DNA of 64,000 nucleotides, taken from Rhodoluna sp. (GTDB taxonomy: Bacteria; Actinomycetota; Actinomycetes; Actinomycetales; Microbacteriaceae). A program made the position numbers and the translations under genes. The notes below the pieces were generated by a model. That model was not told the origin of the DNA, searched no databases, and was given only the letters and a program-made list of their open reading frames with translations. Position 1 is the stretch's first letter. The number at the start of each line of letters is the position of its first letter. The DNA lies in the NCBI RefSeq assembly GCF_024641065.1, contig NZ_JAHEDV010000001.1, positions 186,001 through 250,000 on the forward strand, written 5' to 3'. Of the stretch, positions 1 to 10,107 are shown piece after piece.

Positions 1-41
1 GACAAACGAGTCTTGCTGCGGGTACGTGTAGTTTTTGACAC
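1..41 (-). CDS. rpsD: 30S ribosomal protein S4, 5' end only
   Basis: Only the first 13 codons are inside the window; the gene runs off the left edge. Reading leftward from a GTG at 41-39 gives VSKTTRTRSKTRLS, which matches the basic N-terminus of actinobacterial S4, a primary 16S rRNA binding protein of the small subunit. A purine-rich ribosome binding site (GAAAGGAAC on the minus strand, 43-51) sits just before the GTG and supports the start. The neighbouring rarA gene lies behind it on the same strand. The call rests on a short stretch but the match is distinctive. Confidence 0.8.
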   Translation of the reverse strand, partial: MSKTTRTRSKTRL

Positions 42-243
42 GTGTTCCTTTCAATGGATCTGAGGATCCTTTTAATAGCGGTAAATGTTCACAAAACGGA
101 TTCTGGGAATGAATCCTTTGCCACGGACCACTTGGCTATTCAGTGGTCGCACCGTGACGAAAGCTCGTACAGCCGCGTTCGAGCATTCCAGTCGGCAACC
201 TCTCTAGCCTATCAGCGACTTGCTGAGAGGTAAAGAACCCTCG
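42..243. other. Intergenic region between rarA and rpsD
   Basis: This 202-base stretch holds no convincing gene; a 63-codon plus-strand ORF here has no recognisable features. It should carry the rpsD promoter on the minus strand (a TATTAA is present but no good -35). A bulged inverted repeat CCTCTC(T)AGC / GCTGAGAGG at 199-230 lacks a T run on either side, so it is at best a weak end signal for rarA. Confidence 0.4.
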
Positions 244-1584
244 TTAGGCTTTTGGTCCTCGAATTATGGCCCGCAAACGGCTCCAGCGTTCAACCAGTTC
301 ACGTTCAGCGCCTATTTCTTTGGGAAGAAAATACCGACGCTTAGCAACCTTTGTTGGCAAATATTCCTGTTCAACGACTGCAGCTGAGCTGTCATGAGGG
401 TAAACATAGCCAATACCTGCGCCCGCTTTTCTGGCGCCTGCGTAGTTTGAACTACGCAGCGGGTTTGGCACTTCACCGATAAAACCATTCTCTACGTCGG
501 TAATAGCGCTATTTATTGCGTTGTAAGCGGTGTTTGATTTCGGTGCCATCGCAAGATAGATGGTTGCTTCGGCCAACGGTATTCTGCCTTCGGGCATACC
601 AATCATCGAGACAGCTTCACCAGCGGCAACCGCGAGTGATAGAGCCTGAGGGTCGGCCAGCCCAATATCTTCAGCGGCGAGAATAATCAATCGGCGAGCG
701 ATGAACCGGGGATCCTCCCCTGCTGAAATCATTCTCGCTAGGTAATGAATAGCAGCGTCGGCGTCAGAACCACGCACAGATTTTATGAACGCGCTAATCA
801 CGTCGTAGTGCTGGTCGCCGTTTTTGTCATATCTCGCGATAGCTTTATCCACTGCTTGTGCAACCAAATCAAGTGATAGCTCAGGTCTAGTCTTTTCTGG
901 GGCGCCAGCCAAGGCGATTGTGGCGGCCGCTTCAAGCAAGGTAAGAGCACGCCGAGCATCTCCGGCAGCAAGCACGGCAATCTGCCTATTAACTTCTTCT
1001 GTACTTGAAACCACCGAATTCAGACCACGGATGTCGTTGAGTGCGCGTTCGATCAAGGCAATGATGTGCTCATCTGAAAGGGGTTTCAGGGTTAGAAGTA
1101 TCGAGCGTGACAGCAACGGAGCAATGACAGAGAAAGAGGGGTTCTCAGTAGTCGCAGCAATCAGGATTATCCAACCGCTTTCAACGCCCGGAAGAAGTGC
1201 GTCCTGCTGGGCTTTCGAGAAGCGGTGTATCTCATCGAGAAAGAGGATCGTGCTTACTCCGTATAAATCACGGTCGTTACGAGCTTTCTCCATAACTTCG
1301 CGCACATCCTTGACGCCAGCGGTGATTGCGCTGAGTTCAACAAATCTGCGTCCGCTCAGCCTTGCAACCAATTGAGCCAGCGTGGTTTTGCCAATACCGG
1401 GAGGACCCCAGAGAATTACCGAAGACGCGCTCAGAGATTCTCCAGCCATTGCTTTCACAGCAAGGGCGCTAAGTGGTTGCCCCGCACCTAGCAGATGCTC
1501 CTGACCGAGCACTTCATCCAAGGTATTTGGGCGCATTCTCGCCGCGAGCGGCATAGTGCCGGAATAGAGCGAGTTTTGCGACAT
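244..1584 (-). CDS. rarA: Replication-associated recombination protein A (MgsA/RarA AAA+ ATPase)
   Basis: A clamp-loader-like AAA+ ATPase that acts at stalled replication forks. In the 446 aa the Walker A motif GPPGIGKT is at 60-67 and Walker B with DEIHR at about 113-121, followed by the sensor stretch AATTENPSF. The C-terminal half has the MgsA/RarA tetramerisation domain (NPLRSSNYAGARKAGAG region). Length is normal. The ATG at 1584 has no ribosome binding site, but a TAGCCT hexamer lies six bases upstream, suggesting a leaderless message. It is divergent from the cyclophilin gene and precedes rpsD, a common actinobacterial arrangement. Confidence 0.93.
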   Translation of the reverse strand: MSQNSLYSGTMPLAARMRPNTLDEVLGQEHLLGAGQPLSALAVKAMAGESLSASSVILWGPPGIGKTTLAQLVARLSGRRFVELSAITAGVKDVREVMEKARNDRDLYGVSTILFLDEIHRFSKAQQDALLPGVESGWIILIAATTENPSFSVIAPLLSRSILLTLKPLSDEHIIALIERALNDIRGLNSVVSSTEEVNRQIAVLAAGDARRALTLLEAAATIALAGAPEKTRPELSLDLVAQAVDKAIARYDKNGDQHYDVISAFIKSVRGSDADAAIHYLARMISAGEDPRFIARRLIILAAEDIGLADPQALSLAVAAGEAVSMIGMPEGRIPLAEATIYLAMAPKSNTAYNAINSAITDVENGFIGEVPNPLRSSNYAGARKAGAGIGYVYPHDSSAAVVEQEYLPTKVAKRRYFLPKEIGAERELVERWSRLRAIIRGPKA

Positions 1585-1596
1585 GTGTTAAGGCTA
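1585..1596 (-). promoter_or_regulatory. Leaderless -10 element of rarA
   Basis: TAGCCT at 1596-1591 (minus) fits TANNNT and is followed by six bases and the ATG of rarA. No Shine-Dalgarno sequence intervenes. No clear -35 hexamer was found. Confidence 0.5.
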
Positions 1597-1645
1597 TCGA
1601 AAATGTGAAGTGGCGCTCGCCTAGACTCGATGACGGAGGAAACCA

Positions 1646-2401
1646 ATGCCAAATAACAAGGATTTATCGAAATTTCGCGCTGCAGAAAGGCGTCGGCTAA
1701 CTGAATACCAACTTCGCGTAGACCAGCAAAACGCACTGGTTGCGAAGCGAAGAATAGATAACCGAAAAGCAGTTTTGTTTAGCGCTGGGGCAATCCTAGT
1801 TGCTCTCGCATTGCAGCTTTCGTATTTTGCATTTGGCCCAGGCAGCCCAAATGCCAATTTGGCTGAAACTCCGGGCAGTGTGCCTTCGATTTCGGTAGCT
1901 GAAAACCGCTCTTGGAGCGGTGAAATCTACATCAACGACTCAACCCTAGGTATCACCTTGGATGGCGTAAATGCCCCACAGGCAACGGCAAATTTCGTTG
2001 CGCTGTCTCAGTCAGGCTTTTACATGAACAACAATTGCCACCGCTTGGTTACTGAGGGAATCTACGTTTTGCAGTGTGGAGACCCAAACGGAGATGGAAC
2101 TGGTGGCCCAGGCTACAGTTGGGGGCCGATTGAGAACGCTCCTGCCGACGACATTTACCCTGCTGGCACAATTGCTATGGCTCGCCAAGGTGGCAATGGT
2201 TCGAGCATGGGTAGCCAGTTCTTTATCGTCTACAAGGACAGCCCAATTCCGTCTGACTCTGCCGGTGGCTACACGGTGCTCGGAAGAATCACCTCTGGTC
2301 TCGAAACGATCAGCAACATCGCTGCAGACGGCGTTTCAGGTGATGGAACCGATGGTGCGCCAAACACAGCGGCAGTAATCAAATCAATCACCGTAAAATA
2401 G
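1646..2401 (+). CDS. Membrane-anchored cyclophilin-type peptidyl-prolyl cis-trans isomerase
   Basis: Catalyses cis-trans isomerisation of proline peptide bonds. The 251 aa have a charged cytoplasmic N-terminus (1-41), one hydrophobic segment at about 42-63, and a cyclophilin domain from about 90 to the end. Visible cyclophilin landmarks are CHRL, LQCGDPNGDGTGGPGY and GSQFFIVY. As in other actinobacterial relatives the domain carries a Cys in the GDP loop and faces outward. A strong ribosome binding site (GGAGGA, 1635-1640) fixes the ATG, and TAGACT at 1622-1627 may be its -10. It is divergent from rarA and followed by the DUF349 gene. Confidence 0.9.
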   Translation: MPNNKDLSKFRAAERRRLTEYQLRVDQQNALVAKRRIDNRKAVLFSAGAILVALALQLSYFAFGPGSPNANLAETPGSVPSISVAENRSWSGEIYINDSTLGITLDGVNAPQATANFVALSQSGFYMNNNCHRLVTEGIYVLQCGDPNGDGTGGPGYSWGPIENAPADDIYPAGTIAMARQGGNGSSMGSQFFIVYKDSPIPSDSAGGYTVLGRITSGLETISNIAADGVSGDGTDGAPNTAAVIKSITVK

Positions 2402-2433
2402 CACTTACAACAAGGCAAATCTCAGGAGTCCAC

Positions 2434-3669
2434 ATGTCTACAAACAATACCTTCGGTCGTGTCGATGCCGACAACAACGTCTTCGTAATCGAGGCCGGGC
2501 AGGAGCGCAAGGTCGGGCAGTATCCTGGTGTCTCACCTGAAGAGGCTCTTGCATATTTTGAGCGCAAGTTCAGCGATCTAAACGCTCAGGTGCGCCTTCT
2601 AGAACAGCGTGTTGCCGGAAAGCTCGATGCAGCTGGTCTTCAAAAAGCTGCAGCAAAGCTAACTCAGGAATTGACTGAGCCAGCTGCCGTCGGTGACATC
2701 GCAGACCTGCGTCGCCGTGTTTCTAACCTTGATGAGAAGATTCGCGCGCTCACCTCAGAGAAATCTGAACAAAACAAAGAGGCCGCCCACAAATCCCTGG
2801 CGGAACGCGAAGCCATCGTCGCCCAAGCCGAAACCATCAGCAACCAAGATGCCTCTAAAACTCAGTGGAAGAATTCTGCTGCAGAGATGGCCGCACTGTT
2901 TGACAAGTGGCAAGCCGTTCAAAAATCAGGCCCGAAGGTGTCTAAGAGCGACGCCGATGCGCTTTGGAAGCGTTTTTCAGCCGCACGTACTAAGTTCGAC
3001 GCCGCTAAGCGCCAGTATTTCGCTTCACTGGATGCGACCAACAAACAGGCTCGAAATGCGAAGAATGAAATAGTTGCACAGGCAGAGGCTTTGGTGTCGC
3101 GTGGTGCCGAAGCAACGGCTGATTACCGCAAGCTTTTGGATGCTTGGAAGAGCAGCGGACGCACTCCAGGAAAATCGGACGACGCGCTTTGGTCCCGCTT
3201 CAAGGCTGCCGGCGATGCCATCTTCGCAGCCCGCGCTTCAGAAGTTGTTGTTGAGTCAGCTGAACAAAACGAGAACCTAGAAGCCAAGCTGGCGATCTTG
3301 AAAGACGCTGCTTCAATTGACCCGCAGAAAGACCTGGCCACTGCCAAAAAACAGTTGTTGGCAATTCAGCAGCGCTGGGAAAAGGCTGGCCGCGTTCCAA
3401 AGGACAAGCTCCGTGAGACTGAGGATAAACTCCGTGCTATCGAGCAGTCGGTTCGCAAAGCTGAAGAAGAACACTGGCGCAAGACCGACCCAGCTGCAAT
3501 CGATCGATCAAACGGCGTTATCTCCCAGCTTGAGGATTCAATTGCGAAACTAGAGGCAGATCTTGCTGCAGCAATGGCTAAGAAGGATGCAAAGGCAACC
3601 GAAAAGGCAACCGAGGCTCTGAATGCGCGCAAGGCCTGGCTAGAGGTTGTCGTAGCTTCAATGAAGTAA
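2434..3669 (+). CDS. DUF349 family coiled-coil protein
   Basis: A 411 aa, highly charged, Ala/Lys/Glu-rich protein consisting largely of helical repeats, matching the DUF349 family of actinobacteria. Repeats with the theme FDKWQAVQKSG...LWKRF, LLDAWKSSGR...LWSRF and LLAIQQRWEKAGRVP recur at about 150, 220 and 310. A long coiled coil covers about 335-400. The molecular function is not established. The start is set by an AGGAG ribosome binding site 6-7 bases before the ATG. It follows the cyclophilin by 32 bases and is probably cotranscribed, ending at a strong bidirectional terminator. Confidence 0.85.
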   Translation: MSTNNTFGRVDADNNVFVIEAGQERKVGQYPGVSPEEALAYFERKFSDLNAQVRLLEQRVAGKLDAAGLQKAAAKLTQELTEPAAVGDIADLRRRVSNLDEKIRALTSEKSEQNKEAAHKSLAEREAIVAQAETISNQDASKTQWKNSAAEMAALFDKWQAVQKSGPKVSKSDADALWKRFSAARTKFDAAKRQYFASLDATNKQARNAKNEIVAQAEALVSRGAEATADYRKLLDAWKSSGRTPGKSDDALWSRFKAAGDAIFAARASEVVVESAEQNENLEAKLAILKDAASIDPQKDLATAKKQLLAIQQRWEKAGRVPKDKLRETEDKLRAIEQSVRKAEEEHWRKTDPAAIDRSNGVISQLEDSIAKLEADLAAAMAKKDAKATEKATEALNARKAWLEVVVASMK

Positions 3670-3690
3670 AACTCAAACCAATAGACGTAA

Positions 3691-3718
3691 AAAGGGAGCC
3701 GTAAGGCTCCCTTTTTTT
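3691..3718. terminator. Bidirectional intrinsic terminator between DUF349 gene and rel
   Basis: Perfect 10-bp stem AAAGGGAGCC / GGCTCCCTTT with a GTAA loop (3691-3714), followed by T through 3718 on the plus strand and preceded by A on the other side, so it can serve both convergent genes. The T run reaches into the TAA stop codon of rel (3717-3719). Confidence 0.9.
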
Positions 3719-5960
3719 AGCTAGAAACGCGATAAACGTCGTAGACAGCTTCAATGCGGCGAACAGCATTCAAGAGGTGTTCAAGAACGGCCGCATCGCC
3801 CATCTCAAAGACGAAGCGGCTCAGCGCGACACGGTCGCTTCTGGTTGAAACCGAGGCCGACAAGATGTTTACGTGGTGCTCAGAGAGCACACGCGTTACA
3901 TCCGAAAGTAGACCTGAACGGTCCAACGCCTCAATCTGAATTTGAACTAAGAACAGTGTCTTTGAGGTTGGCGCCCACGAAACCTCCATGATTCGCTCAG
4001 GCTCGAGCAGCAAGTGCTCCACGTTCTTGCAGTCGTTTCGGTGAACCGATACTCCGCTACCTCTTGTGACGAAGCCTAGGATGCTGTCACCGGGCACAGG
4101 AGTGCAACAGCGGGCTAGCTTCACCAATACATCCGAGTCGCCTTTTACGAGAACACCAGCGTCGTTCGAACGTTGTCTATTGATGCTTCTCGGAGCAGCA
4201 GGAAGGGTGAACTCCTGTTCGTCTTGATCAGAATCTGAAATGGCAGCCGTGAGCTTCTCAACTACTGACTGGGCTGAGATTTGATTGTCTCCGACTGCCG
4301 CATATAGCGCCTCAACACCGGAATATCTAAGCTCGCCAGCGAGCTTTACTAGCTCATCAGCGGCCATAAGTCTTTGGAGCGGAAGGTTTTGCTTGCGCAT
4401 TGCCTTAGCAAGCTGCTCGCGACCAGACTCAATAGCCTCGTCTCGGCGGCCAACGGCAAACCACTGCTTAATTTTTGCCCTGGCCCGAGGGGACTTGACG
4501 AAGTTCAACCAGTCCTGGCTAGGGCCAGCATCCGGAGATTTAGAAGTAAAGATTTCGATAACATCACCAGAAACCAATGGTGTTTCGAGTGGAACCAGAC
4601 GACCGTTCACCTTGGCGCCCATTGTTCTGTGACCAACTTCGGTGTGAACGGCGTAGGCAAAGTCAACAGGCGTCGCTCCCCCAGCAAGGCCAATTACTCG
4701 ACCCTTAGGCGTGAAGACGTAAACCTCTTTGGCGCCGATTTCAAATCGCAGTGAATCGAGAAACTCAGAAGGGTCTTGAGTCTCTGCTTGCCAGTCGGTC
4801 AGGTGCTTCAGCCAAGCCAGATCTTCATCTGAAGTAACTTCTGATTTACCGATTTGCTCTTTGTACTTCCAGTGTGCCGCCACACCGTATTCAGCACGCT
4901 GGTGCATCTCGTGAGTGCGAATCTGAATCTCAACCGGTCGCCCCTGCGGGCCCATAACCGTGGTGTGCAATGACTGGTACAAATTGAACTTCGGCATGGC
5001 GATGTAATCTTTGAAACGACCTGGGATAGGGTTCCAACGCGCGTGAATCGAACCAAGAACTGCGTAGCAGTCTCGAATCTCATTGACGAGGACGCGAATT
5101 CCCACGAGGTCATAGATGTCATCAAATTCGCGACCGCGAACCACCATCTTTTGATAGATCGAGTAGTACTGCTTCGGCCTTCCGGCAACTTTTCCCTTGA
5201 TTTTCGCATCGCGAAGATCTTCTTCGATTGAACCGATTACCGATTCAATGAACTCAGCTCGTTTTGGAGTGCGCTGCTTCACCAGGTTTACGATCTCTTC
5301 GTAAACCTTCGGATAAAGGACGCTGAAAGAAATGTCCTCGAGTTCCCACTTGATGGTGTTGATACCGAGACGATGAGCGAGCGGCGCGTAAATTTCTAGG
5401 GTTTCTTGAGCCTTGCGACGAGCTGATTCAGCTGGAACGAAACCCCAGGTGCGGGCGTTGTGAAGTCGGTCAGCAAGCTTAATTACCAACACTCGAATGT
5501 CTTTCGACATGGCGACGACCATTTTGCGAACAGTTTCAGCCTGCGCGTGATCACCGAACTTAACTTTGTCGAGCTTGGTTACACCGTCGACGAGCATTGC
5601 GACCTCTGGGCCGAAATCCTTGGTTAATTGATCAAGTGTGTAGTCGGTGTCTTCAACAGTGTCATGCAGTAACGACGCAGCGAGGGTGACCGGACCAATG
5701 CCCAACTCGGCCAAGATATGAGTCACAGCAAGAGGATGAGTGATGTACGGCTCGCCAGACTTGCGAACCTGAGGTCTGTGAGCAAGCTCGGCTACCTCGA
5801 ATGCCCTGTCAATTATTGAAAGGTCAGACCGCGGATGATTGGCGCGTGCCAAACGCAAAATCTCAGCCATTTCGCTGGCATAAGGGCCGCTCTTGGCAAA
5901 AAACTTTGGCATACGACTACGAAGAGTCGCAATCGAACCGGTAGGTGTAGCGTCGCTCAT
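3717..5960 (-). CDS. rel: Bifunctional (p)ppGpp synthetase/hydrolase Rel
   Basis: Makes and degrades the alarmone (p)ppGpp in the stringent response. The 747 aa show an HD hydrolase domain (H99 D100 in LLHDTVEDT), a synthetase domain with [10 protein letters not shown] and the downstream EIQIRT motif, a TGS domain ([21 protein letters not shown]), a Cys-containing central region (CCTPVPGD) and a C-terminal ACT domain (about 670-745). The intact HD pair and the RFKD form of the synthetase loop point to a bifunctional enzyme. An AGAGAGG ribosome binding site precedes the ATG. It lies downstream of secF, as in most actinobacteria. Confidence 0.95.
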   Translation of the reverse strand: MSDATPTGSIATLRSRMPKFFAKSGPYASEMAEILRLARANHPRSDLSIIDRAFEVAELAHRPQVRKSGEPYITHPLAVTHILAELGIGPVTLAASLLHDTVEDTDYTLDQLTKDFGPEVAMLVDGVTKLDKVKFGDHAQAETVRKMVVAMSKDIRVLVIKLADRLHNARTWGFVPAESARRKAQETLEIYAPLAHRLGINTIKWELEDISFSVLYPKVYEEIVNLVKQRTPKRAEFIESVIGSIEEDLRDAKIKGKVAGRPKQYYSIYQKMVVRGREFDDIYDLVGIRVLVNEIRDCYAVLGSIHARWNPIPGRFKDYIAMPKFNLYQSLHTTVMGPQGRPVEIQIRTHEMHQRAEYGVAAHWKYKEQIGKSEVTSDEDLAWLKHLTDWQAETQDPSEFLDSLRFEIGAKEVYVFTPKGRVIGLAGGATPVDFAYAVHTEVGHRTMGAKVNGRLVPLETPLVSGDVIEIFTSKSPDAGPSQDWLNFVKSPRARAKIKQWFAVGRRDEAIESGREQLAKAMRKQNLPLQRLMAADELVKLAGELRYSGVEALYAAVGDNQISAQSVVEKLTAAISDSDQDEQEFTLPAAPRSINRQRSNDAGVLVKGDSDVLVKLARCCTPVPGDSILGFVTRGSGVSVHRNDCKNVEHLLLEPERIMEVSWAPTSKTLFLVQIQIEALDRSGLLSDVTRVLSEHHVNILSASVSTRSDRVALSRFVFEMGDAAVLEHLLNAVRRIEAVYDVYRVSS

Positions 5961-6001
5961 TATTGCCTCTCTCTAATGAAAGACTAACAATTCGAAAAGA
6001 C

Positions 6002-6955
6002 CTAGGCGGCCTTTACTTTGCTGAAACGAGGCTCGTTTTCACGAAGCTGGCTGTAAAGCGGCGCTGCGATGAAAATGGTTGAATATGTGCCGATAAGCAT
6101 GCCGATGAACAAAGCCAACGCAATGTCGCGAAGTGTTCCGGCGCCTAGCAAAGCCGCTCCGATGAACAAGATCGAAGCCACCGGCAACACAGCAACTACA
6201 GTGGTGTTGATTGAACGAACCAAGGTTTGGTTCACAGCGTAGTTAACCTGCTGTGCGAAGGTTGTGGTCTCGCTGTGCTCAACATCCAAGGTATTTTCAC
6301 GGATCTTGTCAAAGACCACCACCGTGTCATATAGCGAGTAACCCAAAATGGTCAGGAACCCAATTACCGCTGCAGGGGTAACCTCGAAACCTGTGAGTGC
6401 GTAAACACCAGCTGTGATCACGAGGTCGTGGAGCAGGGCTACAACTGCTGCAACCGACATCTTTAGCGTTCTAAAGTACAGCGCCATCAAAACTGCAGCC
6501 AGGGCGATGAAAACGATAAGACCGGTGAGAGCCTTTGAGGTCACATCTGCACCCCAGTTAGCGCCGATAAATGAACTCGCCACGTCTGAGCTGTTGACAC
6601 CATAAGCAGTAGCCAAAGCCACGCGAACGTCTTCAGACTCAAGGTCACTCAGTTGTTCGGTTTGCACGCGGATGCTATCGGTGCCGACGTTAGACACCAA
6701 CGGATTTTGCTCTGGAACAACTGACTTCACAGCGTCGACTGCTAACTGCTGAGATGTCTCGGTTACGCCAGCCACTCTAAACTCTGAACCGCCGCGAAAC
6801 TCGATGCCAAAATTGAAGCCCTTGACAAGTGAAAAAGCTAGGAAAATAGCCAGTAGCACAGCGCTGATTGAATACCAGATCTTGCGCTTGCCAACTACGT
6901 TGATAGAACGGGAACCTGTGTAAAGGTCGTTTCCGAAATCACTAAAACGAGACAT
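6002..6955 (-). CDS. secF: Protein translocase subunit SecF
   Basis: Partner of SecD in the Sec export machinery; the pair uses the proton motive force to help pull proteins across the cytoplasmic membrane. The 317 aa contain an N-terminal membrane helix, the external domain with GFNFGIEFRGGSEFRV, and five further helices with the family motif GYSLYDTVVVFDKIREN. Its ATG overlaps the secD stop codon by one base (TAATG), so translation is coupled. Length is typical. Confidence 0.96.
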   Translation of the reverse strand: MSRFSDFGNDLYTGSRSINVVGKRKIWYSISAVLLAIFLAFSLVKGFNFGIEFRGGSEFRVAGVTETSQQLAVDAVKSVVPEQNPLVSNVGTDSIRVQTEQLSDLESEDVRVALATAYGVNSSDVASSFIGANWGADVTSKALTGLIVFIALAAVLMALYFRTLKMSVAAVVALLHDLVITAGVYALTGFEVTPAAVIGFLTILGYSLYDTVVVFDKIRENTLDVEHSETTTFAQQVNYAVNQTLVRSINTTVVAVLPVASILFIGAALLGAGTLRDIALALFIGMLIGTYSTIFIAAPLYSQLRENEPRFSKVKAA

Positions 6956-8673
6956 TAGTTCTTCTCCCCGCTCTTCTTTGAAGGCGATAGTAGTTCGGCA
7001 GCTTTACGCTCGGCGATGGTCTGGCGCTTGCTGGCCTCTTTTGAAGCCTTAGCCAGCTTGGCAGGAGCAACCTTTTCAGCTGCTCTAAATTGTCCGCGAC
7101 CTACGTAGCCGGCCGAACCCAGATTCTTAACATCAAAGCCTGACCAAGTGCCGCCTGAACTAAAGAATCGAGTACGCGCCAGCAACTGAAGCAACGGGTG
7201 AGTAAACAAGACCGCGATCATAAGGTCGACCAAGGTGGTAAGACCGAGTGTGTACGCGAAACCGCGAACATTGCCCACTGTTAGCACAAACAAGACCACA
7301 GCAGCCAAAAGGCTAACCAAACCAGAAACGATGATGGTTCTAAAGGCGCGCTTCCAGCCAACGTCGACAGCAACTGACAGCGGTCTGCCGTCACGAATTT
7401 CGTCACGAACACGCTCGAAGTAAACGATGAATGAGTCAGCCGTGATACCAATCGAAACGATTAAGCCGGCGACACCCGCTAGCGAGAGTCGATAACCCTG
7501 GCGCCACGACAACAAAGTGATAGCAAGATAAACCACGACAGCAGCAACAATCAGCGAGCCGATGGTAACCACTGCAAGGCCACGGTATTGGAAAATTGAA
7601 TAGATAACGACCAATAGCAGACCGATGGCTCCCGCGAGCAAGCCACTGGTTAGCTGCTCTGAACCTAGGGTCGCAGAGATGTTCTCTTGGCTCTGAACCT
7701 CAAAAGCAATCGGCAATGAGCCGTACTTCAGCTGATCTGCAAGAGTCTTGGCCGTGTCTTTGGTGTAGTTTCCGGTGATCTCTGCTGAGCCATTCGCAAT
7801 AACGGCCTGGATGGTCGGAGCAATCGTCACGAAACCATCTAGGGTGATGGCAAATTGGTTGCGCGGAGCCTCTAGCGGAAAAAGTCGACCAGTGGTGTCT
7901 GCGAACTGCTGCGTACCAGTGCCATCAAACTTAAGGTTGACAGCCCAGGTGTTGGTTGTTGCTCCGGTTGACGTCGTTTGCAAACCAGCGGATGCATCAG
8001 AGATGGTCGAGCCATCAATCTCTACTGGTCCAAGGATGTACTTGTAGAAACCATCTGTGTCACAGGTAACCAAAGGCAGGGTTGGGTCGTCAACCTGTCC
8101 AGCTTCACGGAAGGGAGTTGAGCAGTCGAGTGCGTCGTATGCGGCTTGAAGTTCAGGAGTAATCCAGTTGACATCAGACTTGTCGGTCGGGCTCACACTT
8201 GGAGTTGAGGCCGGAGCCGGAGACTCTGAGGCAGCAGGGCTTGCTGATCCCGATGCAGTCACAGTTGACGAGATTCCTTGGGCTGTCACCAATACAGGTC
8301 TGAATTCGAGTTTGGCGCTACTGCGGATCAACTTCAGAGTGTTGTCGTCTGGCGAACCTGGGATTTCAACGATGATGTTGTTTGAACCCTGAGTTTTAAC
8401 TGTTGACTCTGAAACACCACTGGCGTCTACACGCTGACGAATAATGGCGACTGCCTGTGCAAGCTGTTCAGCAGAAACTGTCTCGCCCTCGGCTAGGACC
8501 GGAGCAAGGATGATTGAGGTTCCACCCGAAAGGTCAAGTGCCAGCTTAGGAGTGGTCGAAGCACCACTTCCAGAAAGAACGCCATATCCGATGATGCTAA
8601 TCAGTAGACCGACTATTACAGCAAGTGAAGAAAGACGCTTGCGAGCACCCTTGGTGAGTTCAGATTTAGACAC
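6955..8673 (-). CDS. secD: Protein translocase subunit SecD
   Basis: Large periplasm-facing partner of SecF in the Sec translocon. The 572 aa have a first membrane helix, the LDLSGGTSIILAP motif, the P1 domain interrupted by a Ser/Ala/Pro-rich insert (about 142-165), and a C-terminal group of helices with GITADSFIVYFERVRDEIR. The protein ends in a Lys/Ala/Glu-rich cytoplasmic tail of about 45 residues that resembles the tail of YajC. It lies 18 bases after yajC and is followed by the coupled secF. Confidence 0.96.
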   Translation of the reverse strand: MSKSELTKGARKRLSSLAVIVGLLISIIGYGVLSGSGASTTPKLALDLSGGTSIILAPVLAEGETVSAEQLAQAVAIIRQRVDASGVSESTVKTQGSNNIIVEIPGSPDDNTLKLIRSSAKLEFRPVLVTAQGISSTVTASGSASPAASESPAPASTPSVSPTDKSDVNWITPELQAAYDALDCSTPFREAGQVDDPTLPLVTCDTDGFYKYILGPVEIDGSTISDASAGLQTTSTGATTNTWAVNLKFDGTGTQQFADTTGRLFPLEAPRNQFAITLDGFVTIAPTIQAVIANGSAEITGNYTKDTAKTLADQLKYGSLPIAFEVQSQENISATLGSEQLTSGLLAGAIGLLLVVIYSIFQYRGLAVVTIGSLIVAAVVVYLAITLLSWRQGYRLSLAGVAGLIVSIGITADSFIVYFERVRDEIRDGRPLSVAVDVGWKRAFRTIIVSGLVSLLAAVVLFVLTVGNVRGFAYTLGLTTLVDLMIAVLFTHPLLQLLARTRFFSSGGTWSGFDVKNLGSAGYVGRGQFRAAEKVAPAKLAKASKEASKRQTIAERKAAELLSPSKKSGEKN

Positions 8674-8691
8674 TTGGATCCCCTAGCGAAA

Positions 8692-9039
8692 TTATTTTGA
8701 GGCAGGCTTTTTTGCAGCTGGCTTAGCCGGAGCTTTCGCGACCGGCTTCTTGGCAGCCGGCTTTTTGGCCGCAACCTTCTTGGCTGGCGCTTCAACGATG
8801 CCGCGAACTGCACCACGAGCAACGACCAGCTTGTTACCAGGAGTTGACTCGATCACTAGCTTGTCGTCGTTGATTTCAACAACCTCGCCGTAGATGCCGC
8901 TGTGCAGCATCACGTAGGCACCAGTCTTGAGCTGCTCAGAAAGTTCGGCGGCCTGCTTCTTGCGCTTTTTGTTGCTGGTGAACATGAAGAAAATTACCAA
9001 TGCCAATGCAGCAAGTACAAAAAGGTCCTGAGGTTGCAT
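8692..9039 (-). CDS. yajC: Preprotein translocase subunit YajC
   Basis: Small membrane accessory of SecDF. The 115 aa have one N-terminal hydrophobic helix (about 5-20), the YajC core with LKTGAYVMLHSGIYGEV and the VARGAVRGIVE end, and then about 30 residues made almost only of Lys, Ala and Pro. The tail has no sequence complexity and should be flexible and strongly positive. It is the first gene of the yajC-secD-secF block. A GC-rich hairpin without a T run (9073-9087) lies between it and ruvB. Confidence 0.93.
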   Translation of the reverse strand: MQPQDLFVLAALALVIFFMFTSNKKRKKQAAELSEQLKTGAYVMLHSGIYGEVVEINDDKLVIESTPGNKLVVARGAVRGIVEAPAKKVAAKKPAAKKPVAKAPAKPAAKKPASK

Positions 9040-9114
9040 GAGTTGCCTGTCTGAATAGATCTAAGAGTTTGAGGCACCTTTGGCGCCCTAACAATCATAG
9101 ATGAAGGGATTCTG

Positions 9115-10107
9115 TTATTGAGGCGCGATGCCCATGTGTCTCATGGCTGCTGCAGTTGCCTGTCGCCCTCGTGGTGTGCGGACGATTAGCCCCGCGCGTA
9201 CCAAATAGGGTTCAACGACAGACTCGATGGTGTCAGGCTCCTCCCCCACGGCAACGGCAAGAGTTGAAAGCCCAACTGGTCGATTCTCGAACTTCGAAAT
9301 GATGACATCCAAGATTTGCCGGTCCAGGCGATCAAGACCTAAGTCATCCACCTCATAAAGCGACAACGCCTGCATTGCAACAGATTCCGAAACTTCACTA
9401 ATGCCGGCAACCAGAGCAAAATCTCGAACGCGTCGAAGTAGGCGGTTGGCGATACGTGGTGTACCGCGACTGCGTTTGGCAATCGCAGCCAGAGCGTGAC
9501 TGTCGATGGATACATTCAATTTTTCAGCAGCCCGTCGAATTACCTCAGATAGTTCGCCGGACTCGTAAAACTCTAAGTTTGCAGTGAAGCCGAACCTGTC
9601 TCTGAGCGGGTTTGGCAGCATGCCTGAACGCGTCGTTGCACCTACGAGAGTGAACGGCGATATCTCGAGAGGAATGGAAGTGGCACCGGGCCCCTTGCCA
9701 ACCATCACGTCGACACGGTAATCCTCCATGGCCAAGTAGAGCATCTCTTCAGCCGATCTTGCCATTCGGTGAATTTCGTCAATGAACAAAATTTCACCTG
9801 GCGCTAATGATGACAGAACGGCCGCGAGATCGCCCGCATGCTGAATGGTTGGGCCGCTTGTGAGGCGCAACGGCCTTGCACTTTCATGCGCAACAATCAT
9901 TGCCAAAGTGGTCTTGCCGAGGCCCGGTGGGCCAGCTAGAAGGATGTGGTCAGGCGTGCGATTCTGAAGACGCGCAGCTTCTAGAAGCAGAGAGATTTGC
10001 TTGCGAACCTTGGTCTGACCGATGAATTCGTCCAAAGATTTAGGTCTAAGAGCAGCTTCGAAAGCCAAGTCTCCTGAGTCGGCGCTAACGCCGGTCGAGT
10101 CGTTCAC
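9115..10107 (-). CDS. ruvB: Holliday junction branch migration helicase RuvB
   Basis: Hexameric AAA+ motor that drives branch migration of Holliday junctions together with RuvA. In 330 aa Walker A GPPGLGKT is at 59-66, Walker [11 protein letters not shown] at about 106-114, then GATTRSG and the arginine-finger region, and a C-terminal winged helix ([15 protein letters not shown]). The start is a GTG that follows the ruvA stop directly (TAGGTG), giving tight coupling. Length is normal. Confidence 0.96.
   Translation of the reverse strand: MNDSTGVSADSGDLAFEAALRPKSLDEFIGQTKVRKQISLLLEAARLQNRTPDHILLAGPPGLGKTTLAMIVAHESARPLRLTSGPTIQHAGDLAAVLSSLAPGEILFIDEIHRMARSAEEMLYLAMEDYRVDVMVGKGPGATSIPLEISPFTLVGATTRSGMLPNPLRDRFGFTANLEFYESGELSEVIRRAAEKLNVSIDSHALAAIAKRSRGTPRIANRLLRRVRDFALVAGISEVSESVAMQALSLYEVDDLGLDRLDRQILDVIISKFENRPVGLSTLAVAVGEEPDTIESVVEPYLVRAGLIVRTPRGRQATAAAMRHMGIAPQ

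Noticed and set aside
199-230. Bulged inverted repeat after rarA
   Set aside because: No T run on either strand and a 13-base loop; kept only as a note in the intergenic entry.
824-1375. 183-codon ORF antisense to rarA
   Set aside because: Mirror of conserved AAA+ coding sequence; Ser/Arg-rich low-complexity product typical of shadow frames.
9073-9087. Hairpin GGCGCC-AAA-GGTGCC after ruvB
   Set aside because: Only 6 bp with a 3-base loop and no T run, so a terminator call is not supported.
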